Origin: Gilvimarinus agarilyticus
GTDB taxonomy: Bacteria > Pseudomonadota > Gammaproteobacteria > Pseudomonadales > Cellvibrionaceae
Direction of reading: 5' to 3'
Length of the DNA stretch: 64,000 nucleotides
NCBI RefSeq assembly: GCF_000832015.1
Contig: NZ_JXCJ01000001.1
Span: 2,790,631 to 2,854,630, forward strand
Shown here: piece by piece, positions 44,461 through 54,701 of the stretch
Layout of the letters: each line of letters opens with the position of its first letter
Position numbering within the stretch: position 1 is the first letter of the stretch
Notes under the pieces: generated by a model
Databases searched by the model: none
Told to the model about the DNA's origin: nothing
The model's input: the letters and a program-made list of their open reading frames with translations, nothing else
Program-made: the position numbers and the translations under genes

Positions 44461-46809
44461 TTATGGGTCACGCCAGGGTCGCCTCTGCTCGCGCCGCAAA
44501 CGCTGCGCTTGCAAATTACCCGACGCGTCGCTCGTAAAGCTAACCGCGCCGTCGTAGGCGGTGTTAAATATGTCCGAACCCACCTCGCGGTAGCGCTGCA
44601 ACACTTTTTCATGAGGGTGTCCATGACGATTATTAAAGCCGGCACTGAACACGACCGCACGTGGCGTAAGCGCGGCCACAAACTCGGCACTCGATGAGCT
44701 TTTACTGCCGTGGTGCGGCGCTATCAATACATCTAAGTGCGTTACTCCTATCGCCGCTAAATTCTCGATAAGCGCAGGCTCCATCGGCTGCTCTAGGTCA
44801 CCCGGTAATAGCAACGTTTGATTGCGGTACCTTAAGAGCACAACACACGAGGCACTATTACCTTCTGAGCCTCTCTGGCCCGGCAGGCTTATCTGATTTA
44901 CCTCTAGCTCACCCCAACGCCAGGATTGCGCGCGTGCACCAGTGTCATCGGGCGTGTGGCAGGAGCGCTGCTGAGGCCAACCATCACGAGCAATCGTTGA
45001 TACAGGCTCGCCCAAATAGACCCGCGAGCTTGGCAGTAGCGATAACAGCCCAGCGGCACCGCCGGCATGATCCGCATGGGCGTGGGATACCACTAAAGCA
45101 TCTATGCGCTTCACACTCTGCGACTGTAGCCATGGCGCGATGATATCGGCTCCGGCATCAAAACTGTCGCTGTAGTGGGGGCCGGTGTCGTACACCAACG
45201 TCTGCTCGGCGGCCCTCACCACCACAGCCAGGCCCTGCCCCACATCCATCACCGTTACCGCTAATTCGGGTGGCTGGGGCCTGGGGAGCAGCAATGCCAT
45301 CAGCAAACAGGCGACACTAACACTACGCAAACCGAGCGCTTGGGGCAGCAACAAACCAAGGGCACTGAGAGCGACCAACCCGAGCGTCAGTGGCTGCGGC
45401 GACCAGGCGACACTGACTGGCCAGCCGTAATCTGCCTGCGCGCGAGCGAACCACTGCAGCCACCACCAGAGCCCGTCTAACGCTCGATCTGCCAGCCATA
45501 GTAAACCGCCCGCCAGCGAGGTATTAACCCAGCTGACAAGCGCAGCGGCAAAAATCAACGGTACAGCCAATAAACTTATCAGTGGGATCGCCACCACATT
45601 AGCCAGGGGAGACACCAGAGAAACCTGCCCAAAAAACACCCCTAAAGGCAACAATAGGGCAATAAAGACAACCAGCTGCGGTAGCCATACCCCCTGCCAT
45701 CGGCTGACCGGTGCCAGAGCGCCGTCGTACACCAAGATCAAGGCCGCTACCGCTAAAAAGGAGAGCCAAAAGCCCGCATCGCGCAGGCTTAGCGGGTCGA
45801 GTGTGCAAACCACCAGGGCCGCCACCATTAATATCACACCGCCACCGCAATGCCTGGCGCTCAAGCGGCTCACGTACAGCATCAACAACATCGCCAGCGC
45901 CCGCTGGGTAGGCAGGCTGAACCCGGCCAGAGCACTGTAGCTCCAGGCGCAAAAAGCGGCGCAGGCAAAACCCAATAGATGTGCTCGCAAAGGAATCACA
46001 GCCGCCAATAATTTACCCAGCCCAAGCCCTAGCAAGTAACCCAGCGCCGCTGCCAGGCCGATATGCAGCCCGGAGATCGCAATTAAGTGGCTAGTACCGG
46101 TCACTTGCAATAACCGGCGCTGAGCTTCGGATAAACTGCTCCGTTCGCCCAACAGTAGTGCCGAGATCAAGGCATGGTTAACGGGGTTTTCGTGCTCCAA
46201 CCACGCGACAAGCGCGGCGCCGGCACCGCGAGACTGCCCTTGGGCGACGAGCCTATTGTTTTTGTCCTGCCGAACATACCCCACGGCCCCGACGCCGCGG
46301 CGCAACTGCCACAATTTGTAATCAAAACCGCTGGGGTTAACAAAGCTGCGCGGGCGCTTTAGCCGCACGGTAAAGGCCACTGTATCGCCCGCGCCGAGGC
46401 TATAGGCCCAACCCGGCGGCCGGTACCAACTAATTTGTATTTTTTGAGGTAACGGCGAGCGCGCCTCAACCACAGGGGCTGGCTCCAGCAGCAGTCGCAC
46501 CCGCCCGTCAAAGTGCTGAGGTGGCGTAGTGATTACCCCTTGCAGCGCAATATCTTCTCCCTCAAGAGAGGCGGGCAGCTGATTGTCGACCAAGACATGT
46601 AGCGTGTAGCTGCCCCAAGTGATCCCCACTGCAAACAGCGCAAACAACGCCCATACTGCGAGCCACTTGCGCCTACTGCGCCGATGCAACACCAGCCACC
46701 CAACCCATAAGCTCACAGCAACACCCATCACGGCGCCCATAGGAAGTAAGGCAGGTAAAAAACCTGGCAGCGTTATACCGGTAATTAACGCAAGAAGTGA
46801 GCGGTACAT
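44461..46809 (-). CDS. comEC: ComEC/Rec2 DNA-uptake channel protein
   Basis: Inner-membrane protein for transport of transforming single-stranded DNA into the cytoplasm. The 782 aa protein has an N-terminal membrane segment and soluble OB-like domain, a competence core with about ten membrane segments (GTSHLIAISGLHIGLAAALGY is the classic motif), and a C-terminal metallo-beta-lactamase-like domain with SHAHADHAGG and APHHGSKSSSSAEF. Length fits full-size ComEC. It is transcribed away from the DUF2062 gene and stands alone on its strand; exbB starts 170 bases downstream. Confidence 0.95.
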   Translation of the reverse strand: MYRSLLALITGITLPGFLPALLPMGAVMGVAVSLWVGWLVLHRRSRRKWLAVWALFALFAVGITWGSYTLHVLVDNQLPASLEGEDIALQGVITTPPQHFDGRVRLLLEPAPVVEARSPLPQKIQISWYRPPGWAYSLGAGDTVAFTVRLKRPRSFVNPSGFDYKLWQLRRGVGAVGYVRQDKNNRLVAQGQSRGAGAALVAWLEHENPVNHALISALLLGERSSLSEAQRRLLQVTGTSHLIAISGLHIGLAAALGYLLGLGLGKLLAAVIPLRAHLLGFACAAFCAWSYSALAGFSLPTQRALAMLLMLYVSRLSARHCGGGVILMVAALVVCTLDPLSLRDAGFWLSFLAVAALILVYDGALAPVSRWQGVWLPQLVVFIALLLPLGVFFGQVSLVSPLANVVAIPLISLLAVPLIFAAALVSWVNTSLAGGLLWLADRALDGLWWWLQWFARAQADYGWPVSVAWSPQPLTLGLVALSALGLLLPQALGLRSVSVACLLMALLLPRPQPPELAVTVMDVGQGLAVVVRAAEQTLVYDTGPHYSDSFDAGADIIAPWLQSQSVKRIDALVVSHAHADHAGGAAGLLSLLPSSRVYLGEPVSTIARDGWPQQRSCHTPDDTGARAQSWRWGELEVNQISLPGQRGSEGNSASCVVLLRYRNQTLLLPGDLEQPMEPALIENLAAIGVTHLDVLIAPHHGSKSSSSAEFVAALTPRAVVFSAGFNNRHGHPHEKVLQRYREVGSDIFNTAYDGAVSFTSDASGNLQAQRLRREQRRPWRDP

Positions 46810-46975
46810 ATCGTCCCTGTGTGGCAGTTCATCCTTGATTTATCTTATGCTTATCTGCCAGTGTAGCAGCCTGTAAAACTCAAAGAGCGACTTAAGCCCC
46901 CTTAGACGTGGTTAAGTCGGGCTTTTGTGGGCATAATATGCCCTCTTTCTTAGCAGTCGTAGTGTGACTATCCAG

Positions 46976-47503
46976 ATGGCGCGTAAGATAATCAGACGTT
47001 TTTTACCCGACGCCACCACGGTAAAGGACAAGCCAGCTCTACAGTTTTTGGGTGATCTACTGCACGACCCCAACCTGTTTCATTTAAATCGGCACTCGGT
47101 GTCGCTGGCGTTTTTCTTTGGCATTTTTCTCGCGTTTTTGCCTCTGCCCGGGCAAATGGCGCTTGCCGCCCTATGCGCACTTTGGGTTCGCTGTAATCTG
47201 CCTATTACGATGACGCTGGTGTGGATTACTAACCCCTTAACCATCTCGCCGATATTTTTCGCGACTTACCAATTGGGCCGCTGGATACTGGAATCACCAA
47301 AAGTTACCGCGCCCACTGAGCTATCCTGGGCGTGGCTGGCGGAGGAGTTTGCGCTGGTCTGGAAACCATTACTGTTGGGCTCGGTACTAACAGGGTTTGT
47401 TTTTGGCGGGCTGGGTTACATCACCATGCAAATATTCTGGCGCTGGCACGTCACCCGCAGCTGGAACAAACGTCGCAAAGAACGTTTGAAACGCGCCGAA
47501 TAA
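46976..47503 (+). CDS. DUF2062 membrane protein
   Basis: A 175 aa inner-membrane protein of the DUF2062 family, with LLHDPNLFHLNRHSVSLAFFFGIFLAFLPLPGQM, the conserved VWITNPLTISPIFFATYQLG, and two or three membrane segments. The ATG at 46976 fits the family N-terminus; a GTG at 46964 is in frame. It sits between comEC and lolE, facing lolE, as in Pseudomonas. Its function is unknown; some relatives are fused to glycosyltransferases. Confidence 0.88.
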   Translation: MARKIIRRFLPDATTVKDKPALQFLGDLLHDPNLFHLNRHSVSLAFFFGIFLAFLPLPGQMALAALCALWVRCNLPITMTLVWITNPLTISPIFFATYQLGRWILESPKVTAPTELSWAWLAEEFALVWKPLLLGSVLTGFVFGGLGYITMQIFWRWHVTRSWNKRRKERLKRAE

Positions 47504-47545
47504 ACAAGAATCTCTTTTCGCTACCCGGACGTCAACTCACATACC

Positions 47546-48781
47546 TTACTCGTGCCTTAGCGCCTCAGCGGGTGGTACACGGGCCGCGCGCCAGGCAGGA
47601 TAAATACTAGCGACAAAACTCAATACCAACGCTGCACTGGCAATGTACACCAAATCACTGAATAACAATTGGGCGGGCAAATAGCTCACCGGATATACGT
47701 CCGAATGTAAGAACTGAAAACCTATTAACCGCTCGAGCCCGGCCACAGCAGCCGTAACCGAATAAGAAAAAACAACCCCGAGCAATACCCCGATAAACGT
47801 ACCGGTGATCCCGATATAGCCGCCCTGAATCAAGAAAATACCTATAATCTCGGCACTGGTCGCGCCCTGAGTGCGCAAAATAGCAATATCCCCTTCTTTA
47901 TCCACTACCACCATTATCAGGGTGGTTACCAGGTTAAAGGCTGCAATGCCAATCAGCAGTAACAAAAGTAGCGCCACCAGCTTTTTCGACATATGTATCG
48001 CTTGATACAAATTACCGTGGCTACGCGTCCAATCCCGACCATAAATGCCCGAGGGCAATGAGGCTGTAATTTCGTACATGGTGGTGGGCGCTCGAAACAA
48101 ATCTTGCAACTTCAACCGCACACCACTCACTCGCCCGGGGTACGCGGTTAAGTTAGAGGCGGCCGTTAAGTTCATAAGTGCCAAATTGTTATCAATCTCG
48201 GTGCCGGTAACCAGTATATCAATCACCTCTAGAGCCCAGATACTGGGGCTACTTCGGCCATCGCCGGCGCGGGGAATAATCAGCGAGAGTTTATCGCCTA
48301 CCCCGGCCCCAAGGCTTTCGGCTAAGGTACTGCCCACAATAACCCCGTGGGTATTATCGCTAAGCTCAGCCAGGCGGCCTTCACTAAGGTATTGATCAAC
48401 CCCCGATGCTTTGACCTCAAGCTCGGGCACCACACCAAACACACCGGCCGGCGCCACGCGTTTACCTTTTGCTAATAAGCCCTGCACGCTCACAAACGGC
48501 GCCGCAGCCAGAACTTCGGGGTGTTGCATCGCCTGCTGCATCAGTTGGCTAGGTTCGGCAATTCCCTCACGACTGTAAAGTGTGCCCTGGGGCATCACCT
48601 GCAAAATGCGCTCGCGCAACTCGCGATCAAAGCCGTTCATGATCGCCATCACTAAAATAAGCAGCGCCACCGAGATAACCAGCCCAATCACCGACATCCG
48701 GGAGATAAAGCTCACCAGATGACTGCCCTGACGCGACGTCGCGTAGCGCCGCCCCAAAGTTAACGTAAAACGATTAAACAC
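47546..48781 (-). CDS. lolE: LolE, lipoprotein-releasing permease
   Basis: Inner-membrane subunit of LolCDE, which lifts outer-membrane lipoproteins from the inner membrane to LolA. 411 aa: one N-terminal membrane segment ([30 protein letters not shown]), a periplasmic domain of about 230 residues, and three C-terminal FtsX-type segments ending [18 protein letters not shown]. Third in a lolC-lolD-lolE run, overlapping lolD by eight bases, which is why I call it LolE and not LolC. Confidence 0.93.
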   Translation of the reverse strand: MFNRFTLTLGRRYATSRQGSHLVSFISRMSVIGLVISVALLILVMAIMNGFDRELRERILQVMPQGTLYSREGIAEPSQLMQQAMQHPEVLAAAPFVSVQGLLAKGKRVAPAGVFGVVPELEVKASGVDQYLSEGRLAELSDNTHGVIVGSTLAESLGAGVGDKLSLIIPRAGDGRSSPSIWALEVIDILVTGTEIDNNLALMNLTAASNLTAYPGRVSGVRLKLQDLFRAPTTMYEITASLPSGIYGRDWTRSHGNLYQAIHMSKKLVALLLLLLIGIAAFNLVTTLIMVVVDKEGDIAILRTQGATSAEIIGIFLIQGGYIGITGTFIGVLLGVVFSYSVTAAVAGLERLIGFQFLHSDVYPVSYLPAQLLFSDLVYIASAALVLSFVASIYPAWRAARVPPAEALRHE

Positions 48782-49493
48782 CCGTCGGCCCCTGAGCGTT
48801 GTATTCGCTAAGCTGGCCGTCAGCCAGCGTTAAGGTGCGATCCATTTTACTGGCCAGTGTCAAATCGTGCGTCACCACCACAAAACTGGTTCCGATGCGC
48901 TGATTTAAATCCAGCATAAGCGCCTGAATGTCCGCGGCTGAATGCGCATCCAAATTACCGGTAGGCTCATCCATCAGCACACAGGCGGGCTCGGTAACCA
49001 GCGCCCGGGCAATAGCCACTCGCTGACGCTCGCCGCCTGAAAGCTCCGACGGCTTGTGACTGGTGCGCGATGCGAGACCGACTTGCGCCAGCATCTCCCG
49101 GGCCCGAGCATTTGCTGTGGCGCTATCGAGCTTGCCAATTAACAGTGGCATAGCGACATTTTCTAAGGCGGTAAACTCGGCCAACAAGTGATGAAACTGA
49201 TAGACGAACCCCAGTGAGCGGTTGCGTAATTTACCCCGGCCATCGGCACTTAAACGCGACAGCGCTTGCCCGGCAACCGTCACCTCCCCCGAGTCCGCCA
49301 AATCTAAACCGCCCAATATATTAAGCAGTGTGGACTTACCTGAGCCAGACGCACCGATAATAGCCACCCGCTCGCCCGGCATCACTTGTAACTCAATATC
49401 GCGCAGCACGCTGATCGCTTGGGGCCCCTGAGTGTAAGCCTTAGTAACAGCCTGGCATTGCAACACAGCCGCCGGGGGAGATGGGTTATTCAT
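48774..49493 (-). CDS. lolD: LolD, ATPase of the lipoprotein-release complex
   Basis: ABC ATPase of LolCDE. The 239 aa protein has the Walker [19 protein letters not shown], the Q-loop in [21 protein letters not shown], the signature [15 protein letters not shown] and Walker [12 protein letters not shown] with the catalytic Glu. The Lol motif around [13 protein letters not shown] contacts LolC/LolE. Overlaps lolC and lolE by eight bases each. Confidence 0.96.
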   Translation of the reverse strand: MNNPSPPAAVLQCQAVTKAYTQGPQAISVLRDIELQVMPGERVAIIGASGSGKSTLLNILGGLDLADSGEVTVAGQALSRLSADGRGKLRNRSLGFVYQFHHLLAEFTALENVAMPLLIGKLDSATANARAREMLAQVGLASRTSHKPSELSGGERQRVAIARALVTEPACVLMDEPTGNLDAHSAADIQALMLDLNQRIGTSFVVVTHDLTLASKMDRTLTLADGQLSEYNAQGPTGV

Positions 49494-50724
49494 AGCGCAG
49501 GGCCTCTGCAGGTTGGATTCGAGCGGCCCGCCAAGCGGGATAAAGCGTTGCCAGTAAACTTAACAACAGCGCCAGCGAGCAGATCATGCCGACATCGGAC
49601 CATTGCAAATGTGAAGGCAGATGACTAATAAAGTAAATGTTGGCATCAAACACCTGCCGCCCGGTGAGTGACTCAAAAAAGGCGACAATGGGGCTAATGT
49701 AAAGGGCTAAGAGAATACCGCTAATAGCCCCCACCGCGGTGCCAATAACGCCAACGCCACAACCCTGCACAATAAAAATACCCATAATTTGACGGGCATT
49801 TAAGCCTAGCGTGCGCAGCACGGCGATATCAGAGCGTTTATCAGCCACCATAAGCACTAAGCTCGAAACAATATTAAAAGCGGCGACGGCAATGATGATG
49901 CTAAGTAACACCCCAATGACGACCTTTTCCATCTTAACCGCCTGAAACAAGCTGCCTTGAGTTTGGCTCCAGTCCCGCCACTGGTAATCGTCCCCCAATG
50001 TTTGACGCAGCCGGCTGGTAATGGCGCCCGCCTCATAGATATCGCTAAATTTTAATTGCAGCCCCATAGGTGCCTGAATGCGGTATAGCTTTTCAGCATC
50101 GCGTATATGAATGAGTGCCAGCTCCTGATCCACCGGCGCGTTCACCTCAAACACACCCACCACGGTAAAGCGTTTTACTCTAGGGTAGACACCTGCCGGG
50201 GTAATGGAAATTTCAGGCAGCGTTAAAGTCAGTTTATCGCCAGTGATCACCCGTAACTGCCGAGCCAAAACCGCCCCCAAAACAATGCCAAACTGGCCGG
50301 CCTGCAAATCTGCCAACTCGCCAACCAGCATATTATCAACCACCGCCGATACGCCGCCTTGTAGCTCGGGATCTACACCGGAAACCTGAACCCCCTGAAC
50401 CTGTGACTGAAAGCCCGCCAGCGCAAAACCTTCCACAAATGGTGCAGCGGCCAAAATATCGGTATTGCTTAAGAGCTGCTCCCGAAGCACTGGCCAGTTT
50501 TTCATGGAGGGCTCTTGGGTAACAAAACCGTGGGGGATGACTCGTAACAAACGCTGCTTCATTTCGCGGTCAAAGCCGTTCATCACCGACATTACGACAA
50601 TAAGCGCCATCACACCCAACGCCATTCCCAGCAGCGAAAAGCCACTGACAAACGAGATAAACTGATTGCGGCGTTTAGCACGGATATACCGTAAACCAAT
50701 GGCCAGAGGGATGATTTTTAACAT
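49486..50724 (-). CDS. lolC: LolC, lipoprotein-releasing permease
   Basis: First gene of lolCDE. LolC binds LolA on the periplasmic side and LolE takes the lipoprotein. 412 aa, with [30 protein letters not shown] at the start, [18 protein letters not shown] after the first membrane segment and three C-terminal segments ending [18 protein letters not shown]. The ATG at 50724 is the family start; six further codons upstream (50742, TTG) are open. It diverges from the PilZ gene. Confidence 0.93.
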   Translation of the reverse strand: MLKIIPLAIGLRYIRAKRRNQFISFVSGFSLLGMALGVMALIVVMSVMNGFDREMKQRLLRVIPHGFVTQEPSMKNWPVLREQLLSNTDILAAAPFVEGFALAGFQSQVQGVQVSGVDPELQGGVSAVVDNMLVGELADLQAGQFGIVLGAVLARQLRVITGDKLTLTLPEISITPAGVYPRVKRFTVVGVFEVNAPVDQELALIHIRDAEKLYRIQAPMGLQLKFSDIYEAGAITSRLRQTLGDDYQWRDWSQTQGSLFQAVKMEKVVIGVLLSIIIAVAAFNIVSSLVLMVADKRSDIAVLRTLGLNARQIMGIFIVQGCGVGVIGTAVGAISGILLALYISPIVAFFESLTGRQVFDANIYFISHLPSHLQWSDVGMICSLALLLSLLATLYPAWRAARIQPAEALRYE

Positions 50725-50889
50725 CTGCGCATTTAACCCCAATGCCCTGTGGACTACAAGAGCGGCGACGAAGCATCGCCCTTAGGCAATACACGTGAGC
50801 CACGAAAACCATGCCTAGTGCTGTCAAAAGGCGGGTGTGGTATTGTTGGCTAATAACAGCTAAACCTTCTTTTGAGGTTCGGGAGTACT

Positions 50890-51459
50890 ATGGACGAACG
50901 ACGAGGTTACTTTCGCCTAACGGTAAGCTCCAACGTAGAGCTCAATGTACTAGCACGGCGGCCAGAGGCAAACGCCGACGCCTCATCGCACTTTACCGCC
51001 AGCCCTATATTACACACGATGGCCGAACTCAAACGGCTGGATTTAGATGGCAGTCAACTGCAACAACAAATCAAAGATTCCGACCGGGCTTTGGGCGACT
51101 ACTTAAGCATCCTCACCCGTAAAATCGATACACTGGCACAGTTTTGCTTAAACAGCCAAATTGCGGAGCGAAACACCAGCCAGAGCATCGAGCTTAGTGA
51201 GGGCGGAATCCAGTTTACTCACCCCACACCCTTGGCCGAACAACAGTGGCTCGCATTAATGCTGAGCTTTGACACGCCGTTAATGGCCATCGCCCTGCAC
51301 GCGCAGGTTATTCGATGTGAACCGGATCGCGGTAATGGCTGCCAGATTACGGCAGAATTTACCTATATGAATGCGGCCGAGCGACAACAAATAAGCCAGC
51401 ACATTATGCGGGCACAAATGGCCTCGGCACGGCAAAAACCACAACAACCGACACCTTAA
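50890..51459 (+). CDS. PilZ domain protein
   Basis: A 189 aa protein with a PilZ-type fold for c-di-GMP. The N-terminal RxxxR is present (RGYFR, residues 5-9), and the second motif reads ELSEGG in IELSEGGIQF, that is (D/N)xSxxG with Glu in place of the usual Asp or Asn. Between the motifs lies a helical region with DGSQLQQQIKDSDRALGDYL, so it belongs to a longer type. GGGAG precedes the ATG. A PilZ gene next to lol genes is also seen in Pseudomonas. Binding of c-di-GMP should be tested because of the altered motif. Confidence 0.8.
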   Translation: MDERRGYFRLTVSSNVELNVLARRPEANADASSHFTASPILHTMAELKRLDLDGSQLQQQIKDSDRALGDYLSILTRKIDTLAQFCLNSQIAERNTSQSIELSEGGIQFTHPTPLAEQQWLALMLSFDTPLMAIALHAQVIRCEPDRGNGCQITAEFTYMNAAERQQISQHIMRAQMASARQKPQQPTP

Positions 51460-51489
51460 ACCGACGCGGCACCCTATTTAGGACCTTCC

Positions 51490-51795
51490 ATGAAATTTGC
51501 TATCGCCACATTGCTAGTGCTCTTCGCTTTTCAGTCACATGCCGAAACGGTACGCATCCCAGTTGGGCAGCAGGAAAAATCGGGAGAGTTCATTTCTACA
51601 CCCACTACAGGCACCACCAAAGCCCACGTAAAAACCAAGTACGGCGAACCCATGACACAGCAAGGGCCGGTTGGCGAGCCACCCATTTACACCTGGACCT
51701 ACAGCGACTTTGTTGTTTACTTTGAGAGTGACCGCGTAGTGCATTCAGTGATCAAGTTTACCCCCAAGGTAACGGGCGCCGGCTCCACACCATAA
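51490..51795 (+). CDS. small exported protein of unknown function
   Basis: A 101 aa protein with a clear Sec signal peptide (MKFAIATLLVLFAFQSHAE, cleavage after SHA) and a mature part of about 82 residues. It has TKAHVKTKYGEPMTQQGPVGEPPIYTWTYSDFVVYFESDRVVHSVI, which looks like a SmpA/OmlA-like or BamE-like small beta domain: a GxP segment followed by W-Y and V-Y-F strands. That likeness is by eye. It follows the PilZ gene by 30 bases and ends at a strong terminator. No partner known. Confidence 0.7.
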   Translation: MKFAIATLLVLFAFQSHAETVRIPVGQQEKSGEFISTPTTGTTKAHVKTKYGEPMTQQGPVGEPPIYTWTYSDFVVYFESDRVVHSVIKFTPKVTGAGSTP

Positions 51796-51837
51796 AGTCG
51801 GCAGCACCTTAAAAAGGTGCCTGTGCAGCCTACCATC

Positions 51838-51870
51838 AAAAAAAGGCCACCTAACGAGGTGGCCTTTTTT
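51838..51870. terminator. bidirectional rho-independent terminator
   Basis: GGCCACCT (51845-51852) and AGGTGGCC (51857-51864) around AACG, with seven A on the left and six T on the right. It ends the small exported protein gene and, on the other strand, sthA. Confidence 0.92.
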
Positions 51871-51889
51871 ATGACAGAGATACGTGTCG

Positions 51890-53287
51890 TTACTGACGAT
51901 TGATCCGATTAGTACCGTCAAGCGCTGCCAATCGATACGCCTCAGCCATAGTGGGATAGTTGAACGTGGTGTTTAAAAAGAAACTGATATTGTTGTTCTC
52001 GCCCGGCTGACTCATGATCGCTTGCCCGATGTGAATAATCTCGGCGGCTTCGGCACCAAAACAATGTACACCCAGCAACGCACCCGTATCGACGTGAAAC
52101 AGCAACTTCAGCATCCCCACATCTTCGCCACTAATTTGCCCACGTGCGGTATTTTTAAACAGGCAGCGGCCAACCTCGTACGGAATGCGTGCCTCAGTTA
52201 GCTCGCGCTCTGTTTTACCCACCGAGCTAATCTCGGGCAAGGTATAAATGCCGGTAGGGACTTCACTCACATCATTCGCCGGCTCGCCCAAGATCACCGC
52301 TGCCAGAGCCCGCCCCTGATCGTAAGAGGCACTGGCAAGACTCGGCCAGCCAACCACATCACCTACCGCGTAAACATTCTCAACATCGGTTTGGTACTGT
52401 TCATTAACAGTAAGATTACCGCGGTGATCAGGCGCCAGATCAATGGCGTCAAGATTAAGCTGATCGGTATTACCACTGCGGCCATTACACCAGAGTAAGG
52501 CATCAGCTTTAATGCGTTTACCCGACTGCAAATAAAGTGTCACCCCGCGATCAGTCGCTTCGATCTTCTCGTAGGTCTCGCTGTGGCGAACCCGCACACC
52601 ATTATCTCGCAAGTGATAACTCAACGCGTCGGAGATCTCATCATCCAAAAACGATAACAACCTGTCGCGACTATTAATCAAATCAACCTTTACGCCCAGG
52701 CCCGAAAAGATCGATGCGTATTCACAACCGATAACGCCGGCGCCATAAATTAAGATATGGCGCGGGGTGTGTTTCATCTCCAGTATCGAGTCAGAGTCGT
52801 AAATACGCGGGTGAGTAAAGTCTACATCAGCCGGTTGATAGGGGCGTGAGCCGGTGGCAATAATAAAATGTTCGGCTCGGATGGTTTCAGTAGAGCCTTC
52901 GCTAAACTTCACTTCGACAGTATTGGCGTCCAAGAAGGAGGCGAAGCCCGAAAACACCGCCACCCGATTGCGCACGTAAAAATCGGTGTGTAACTCCACC
53001 TGCTTTGGGATAACTTGGTTTGCCGCCGCCAGCACCCGCGGGTAGGTGATACGCCAACTCTCGCCGTTTTCACGAAATAGGTTACTGGTTTTGAACTGAA
53101 TGATCTGCTTAACCGCATGCCGCAAAGACTTAGAAGGAATAGTCCCTTTATGAGCACAGTTTCCTCCAACCAAGCCCCGGCCCTCGATAACCGCTACCCT
53201 TTTGCCCGCTTTAGCCGATGCCATAGCAGCACTTTCGCCCGCCGGCCCAGAACCAATAATTACTACGTCGTATGTATATGTCGCCAC
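51890..53287 (-). CDS. sthA: soluble pyridine nucleotide transhydrogenase SthA
   Basis: FAD enzyme that passes electrons from NADPH to NAD+ and so keeps redox balance. 465 aa; the FAD-binding [18 protein letters not shown] is at the start, followed by [19 protein letters not shown]. As in known SthA there is a single Cys instead of the CxxxxC disulfide of dihydrolipoamide dehydrogenase. The NAD(P)-binding [21 protein letters not shown] and the C-terminal HIGQAIMSQ and [17 protein letters not shown] are typical. The start is the GTG at 53287 with GGGGG upstream. It follows the nqr genes with 66 bases between, and may be partly cotranscribed. Confidence 0.96.
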   Translation of the reverse strand: MATYTYDVVIIGSGPAGESAAMASAKAGKRVAVIEGRGLVGGNCAHKGTIPSKSLRHAVKQIIQFKTSNLFRENGESWRITYPRVLAAANQVIPKQVELHTDFYVRNRVAVFSGFASFLDANTVEVKFSEGSTETIRAEHFIIATGSRPYQPADVDFTHPRIYDSDSILEMKHTPRHILIYGAGVIGCEYASIFSGLGVKVDLINSRDRLLSFLDDEISDALSYHLRDNGVRVRHSETYEKIEATDRGVTLYLQSGKRIKADALLWCNGRSGNTDQLNLDAIDLAPDHRGNLTVNEQYQTDVENVYAVGDVVGWPSLASASYDQGRALAAVILGEPANDVSEVPTGIYTLPEISSVGKTERELTEARIPYEVGRCLFKNTARGQISGEDVGMLKLLFHVDTGALLGVHCFGAEAAEIIHIGQAIMSQPGENNNISFFLNTTFNYPTMAEAYRLAALDGTNRINRQ

Positions 53288-53353
53288 AATAAGCCCCCAC
53301 TTCCCTACTTCGCATGATGTACTCGGCAACAGTTGCCAAGTACATCCTACAGG

Positions 53354-53605
53354 TTAATCACGCGGCTTTTTGGCCGTCGCATCTACAGCTAAATCTGTCG
53401 CAGTCGTAGAGCTTACGCCGTTTTTAAGGCTTTCGCACTTTTGTTCGTCGCCACCGCACAGCTCACAACTGTAATCTTTTTCCCCCAGCGCTTTACCCAC
53501 ACCACCACAAGAGCCGGTCAAGGGCTTACGCCCGCAAATCACACCCACAGACATGCCAACCACTACGGTAAGCATTACCAATAAAACCACTAAAAATACT
53601 GCCAT
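53354..53605 (-). CDS. nqrM: NqrM, Na+-NQR maturation factor
   Basis: An 83 aa membrane protein needed to insert the intramembrane iron centre between NqrD and NqrE. It has an N-terminal membrane segment (VFLVVLLVMLTVVVGMSVGVI) and five cysteines, C24, C33, C47, C50 and C57, in CGRKPLTGSCGG and YSCELCGGDEQKC. The last part is an extended polar tail. It lies directly after apbE, the place it has in other nqr operons. Confidence 0.92.
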   Translation of the reverse strand: MAVFLVVLLVMLTVVVGMSVGVICGRKPLTGSCGGVGKALGEKDYSCELCGGDEQKCESLKNGVSSTTATDLAVDATAKKPRD

Positions 53606-53638
53606 CGTTGTACCCTCCTGTGCTGCAGCTGCTAAGCG

Positions 53639-54688
53639 CTACTGCAACAACTGTGAAAACGTAACCGATTGAGTGTCGGTAAAGCCGTCGCCTTCTTTGA
53701 CAATCATGTACACGGCGAGTTGCTCGGCGTTGGCCAGCGCCATACCCTTTTCCGGGCCCAGTACATTCAACGCCGTTGCCCAGGCATCGGCGCGGGCTGC
53801 GGTCTCAGCCACTACCGTCACCGACGCTAGGTTATGCCTAATTGGCCGACCGGTCGTGGGATCAATAGTATGCGAGTAACGCACACCGTCGACTTCAAAA
53901 TAGTTGCGGTAATCTCCCGAGGTCGCCACCGCATGATTATCGATATTGAGGGCGAGCCTGGCGCCTCCGGCCAGCACCGACGGTTGCTCGATGGCAATGC
54001 GCCAGGGCGTACTGCGCGGGCTATCACCAATCACTCGCACTTCACCCCCTATCTCGACCATAAAGTTGTGAAAGCCACGATTGACTAAAAAATCAACTAA
54101 CTGGTCGACACCATATCCCTTCGCAACGGCCGACAAATCGACACTTATATTGTTGGTGCGCCGAGCCCGGTTAACATCAAGCTGCAAAAATGTGTGGCCA
54201 GTACGCGCCAAAGCGGCCGCCAAAGCCTCATCATCCGGGACTTGCTCGGGCTGCATTTCGGGCCCAAATCCCCAAAGATTAACCAGCGGGCCTACCGTAA
54301 TATCAAACGCCCCGCGAGAGCGCTGACTGATGTCTTCACTGATGGTCAAGACTTCCATAACGGGCTCTGAGAGCTCTACCCACTCATTCACTGGGGCGCG
54401 ATTGAATTGCATCAGCTCGGAGTCATCAATGTAAGTCGACATCATCTGGTTAATCTCTACCAGTTGCTCTTCGACAGCCTCCTGCAAAGCCTCCACGTTA
54501 ATATCAAAGTCACCGGACTCCGGCCCCACCACGGTAATATGATAATGCGTGCCCATGGTGCCGCCCGAAAACTTTACGTTCGGACGCTCTGTACCACTGG
54601 GCGAGCAACCACTTATTAGCAGACACAAAAACAAAAAAGAGGCTGACAGAAATGTCAGCCTCTTTTTTATTATCATTATGTCAGGCAT
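53639..54688 (-). CDS. apbE: FAD:protein FMN transferase ApbE
   Basis: Attaches FMN by a phosphoester bond to threonine in NqrB and NqrC. 349 aa exported lipoprotein: RLTFLSASFLFLCLLISGC ends in the lipidated cysteine, then FSGGTMGTHYHITV, the active domain with SRGAFDITVGPLVNLWGFG, DLSAVAKGYGVDQL, SGDYRNYF and SHTIDPTTGRP. I chose the ATG at 54688 (MPDIMIIKKR), 13 bases past the nqrF stop; an ATG at 54676 is also possible. A terminator-like hairpin at 54633-54668 lies inside the signal-peptide codons. Ribosome-binding sequence is weak for both starts. Confidence 0.93.
   Translation of the reverse strand: MPDIMIIKKRLTFLSASFLFLCLLISGCSPSGTERPNVKFSGGTMGTHYHITVVGPESGDFDINVEALQEAVEEQLVEINQMMSTYIDDSELMQFNRAPVNEWVELSEPVMEVLTISEDISQRSRGAFDITVGPLVNLWGFGPEMQPEQVPDDEALAAALARTGHTFLQLDVNRARRTNNISVDLSAVAKGYGVDQLVDFLVNRGFHNFMVEIGGEVRVIGDSPRSTPWRIAIEQPSVLAGGARLALNIDNHAVATSGDYRNYFEVDGVRYSHTIDPTTGRPIRHNLASVTVVAETAARADAWATALNVLGPEKGMALANAEQLAVYMIVKEGDGFTDTQSVTFSQLLQ
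54633..54668 (-). terminator. terminator-like hairpin inside the apbE signal-peptide codons
   Basis: GAGGCTGACA (54639-54648) and TGTCAGCCTC (54653-54662) form a perfect 10-bp stem around a four-base loop, with six T on the minus strand right after it (and six on the plus strand too). It has every feature of a rho-independent terminator, sitting 40 bases after the nqrF stop and inside the translated start of apbE. Confidence 0.85.
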
Positions 54689-54701
54689 TGGTATGTTGCG
54701 T

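Noticed and set aside
52000-53287. sthA as a dihydrolipoamide dehydrogenase (the missing lpd)
   Set aside because: The redox motif has a single Cys (GGNCAHKGT) instead of the disulfide CxxxxC, and the C-terminus matches SthA.
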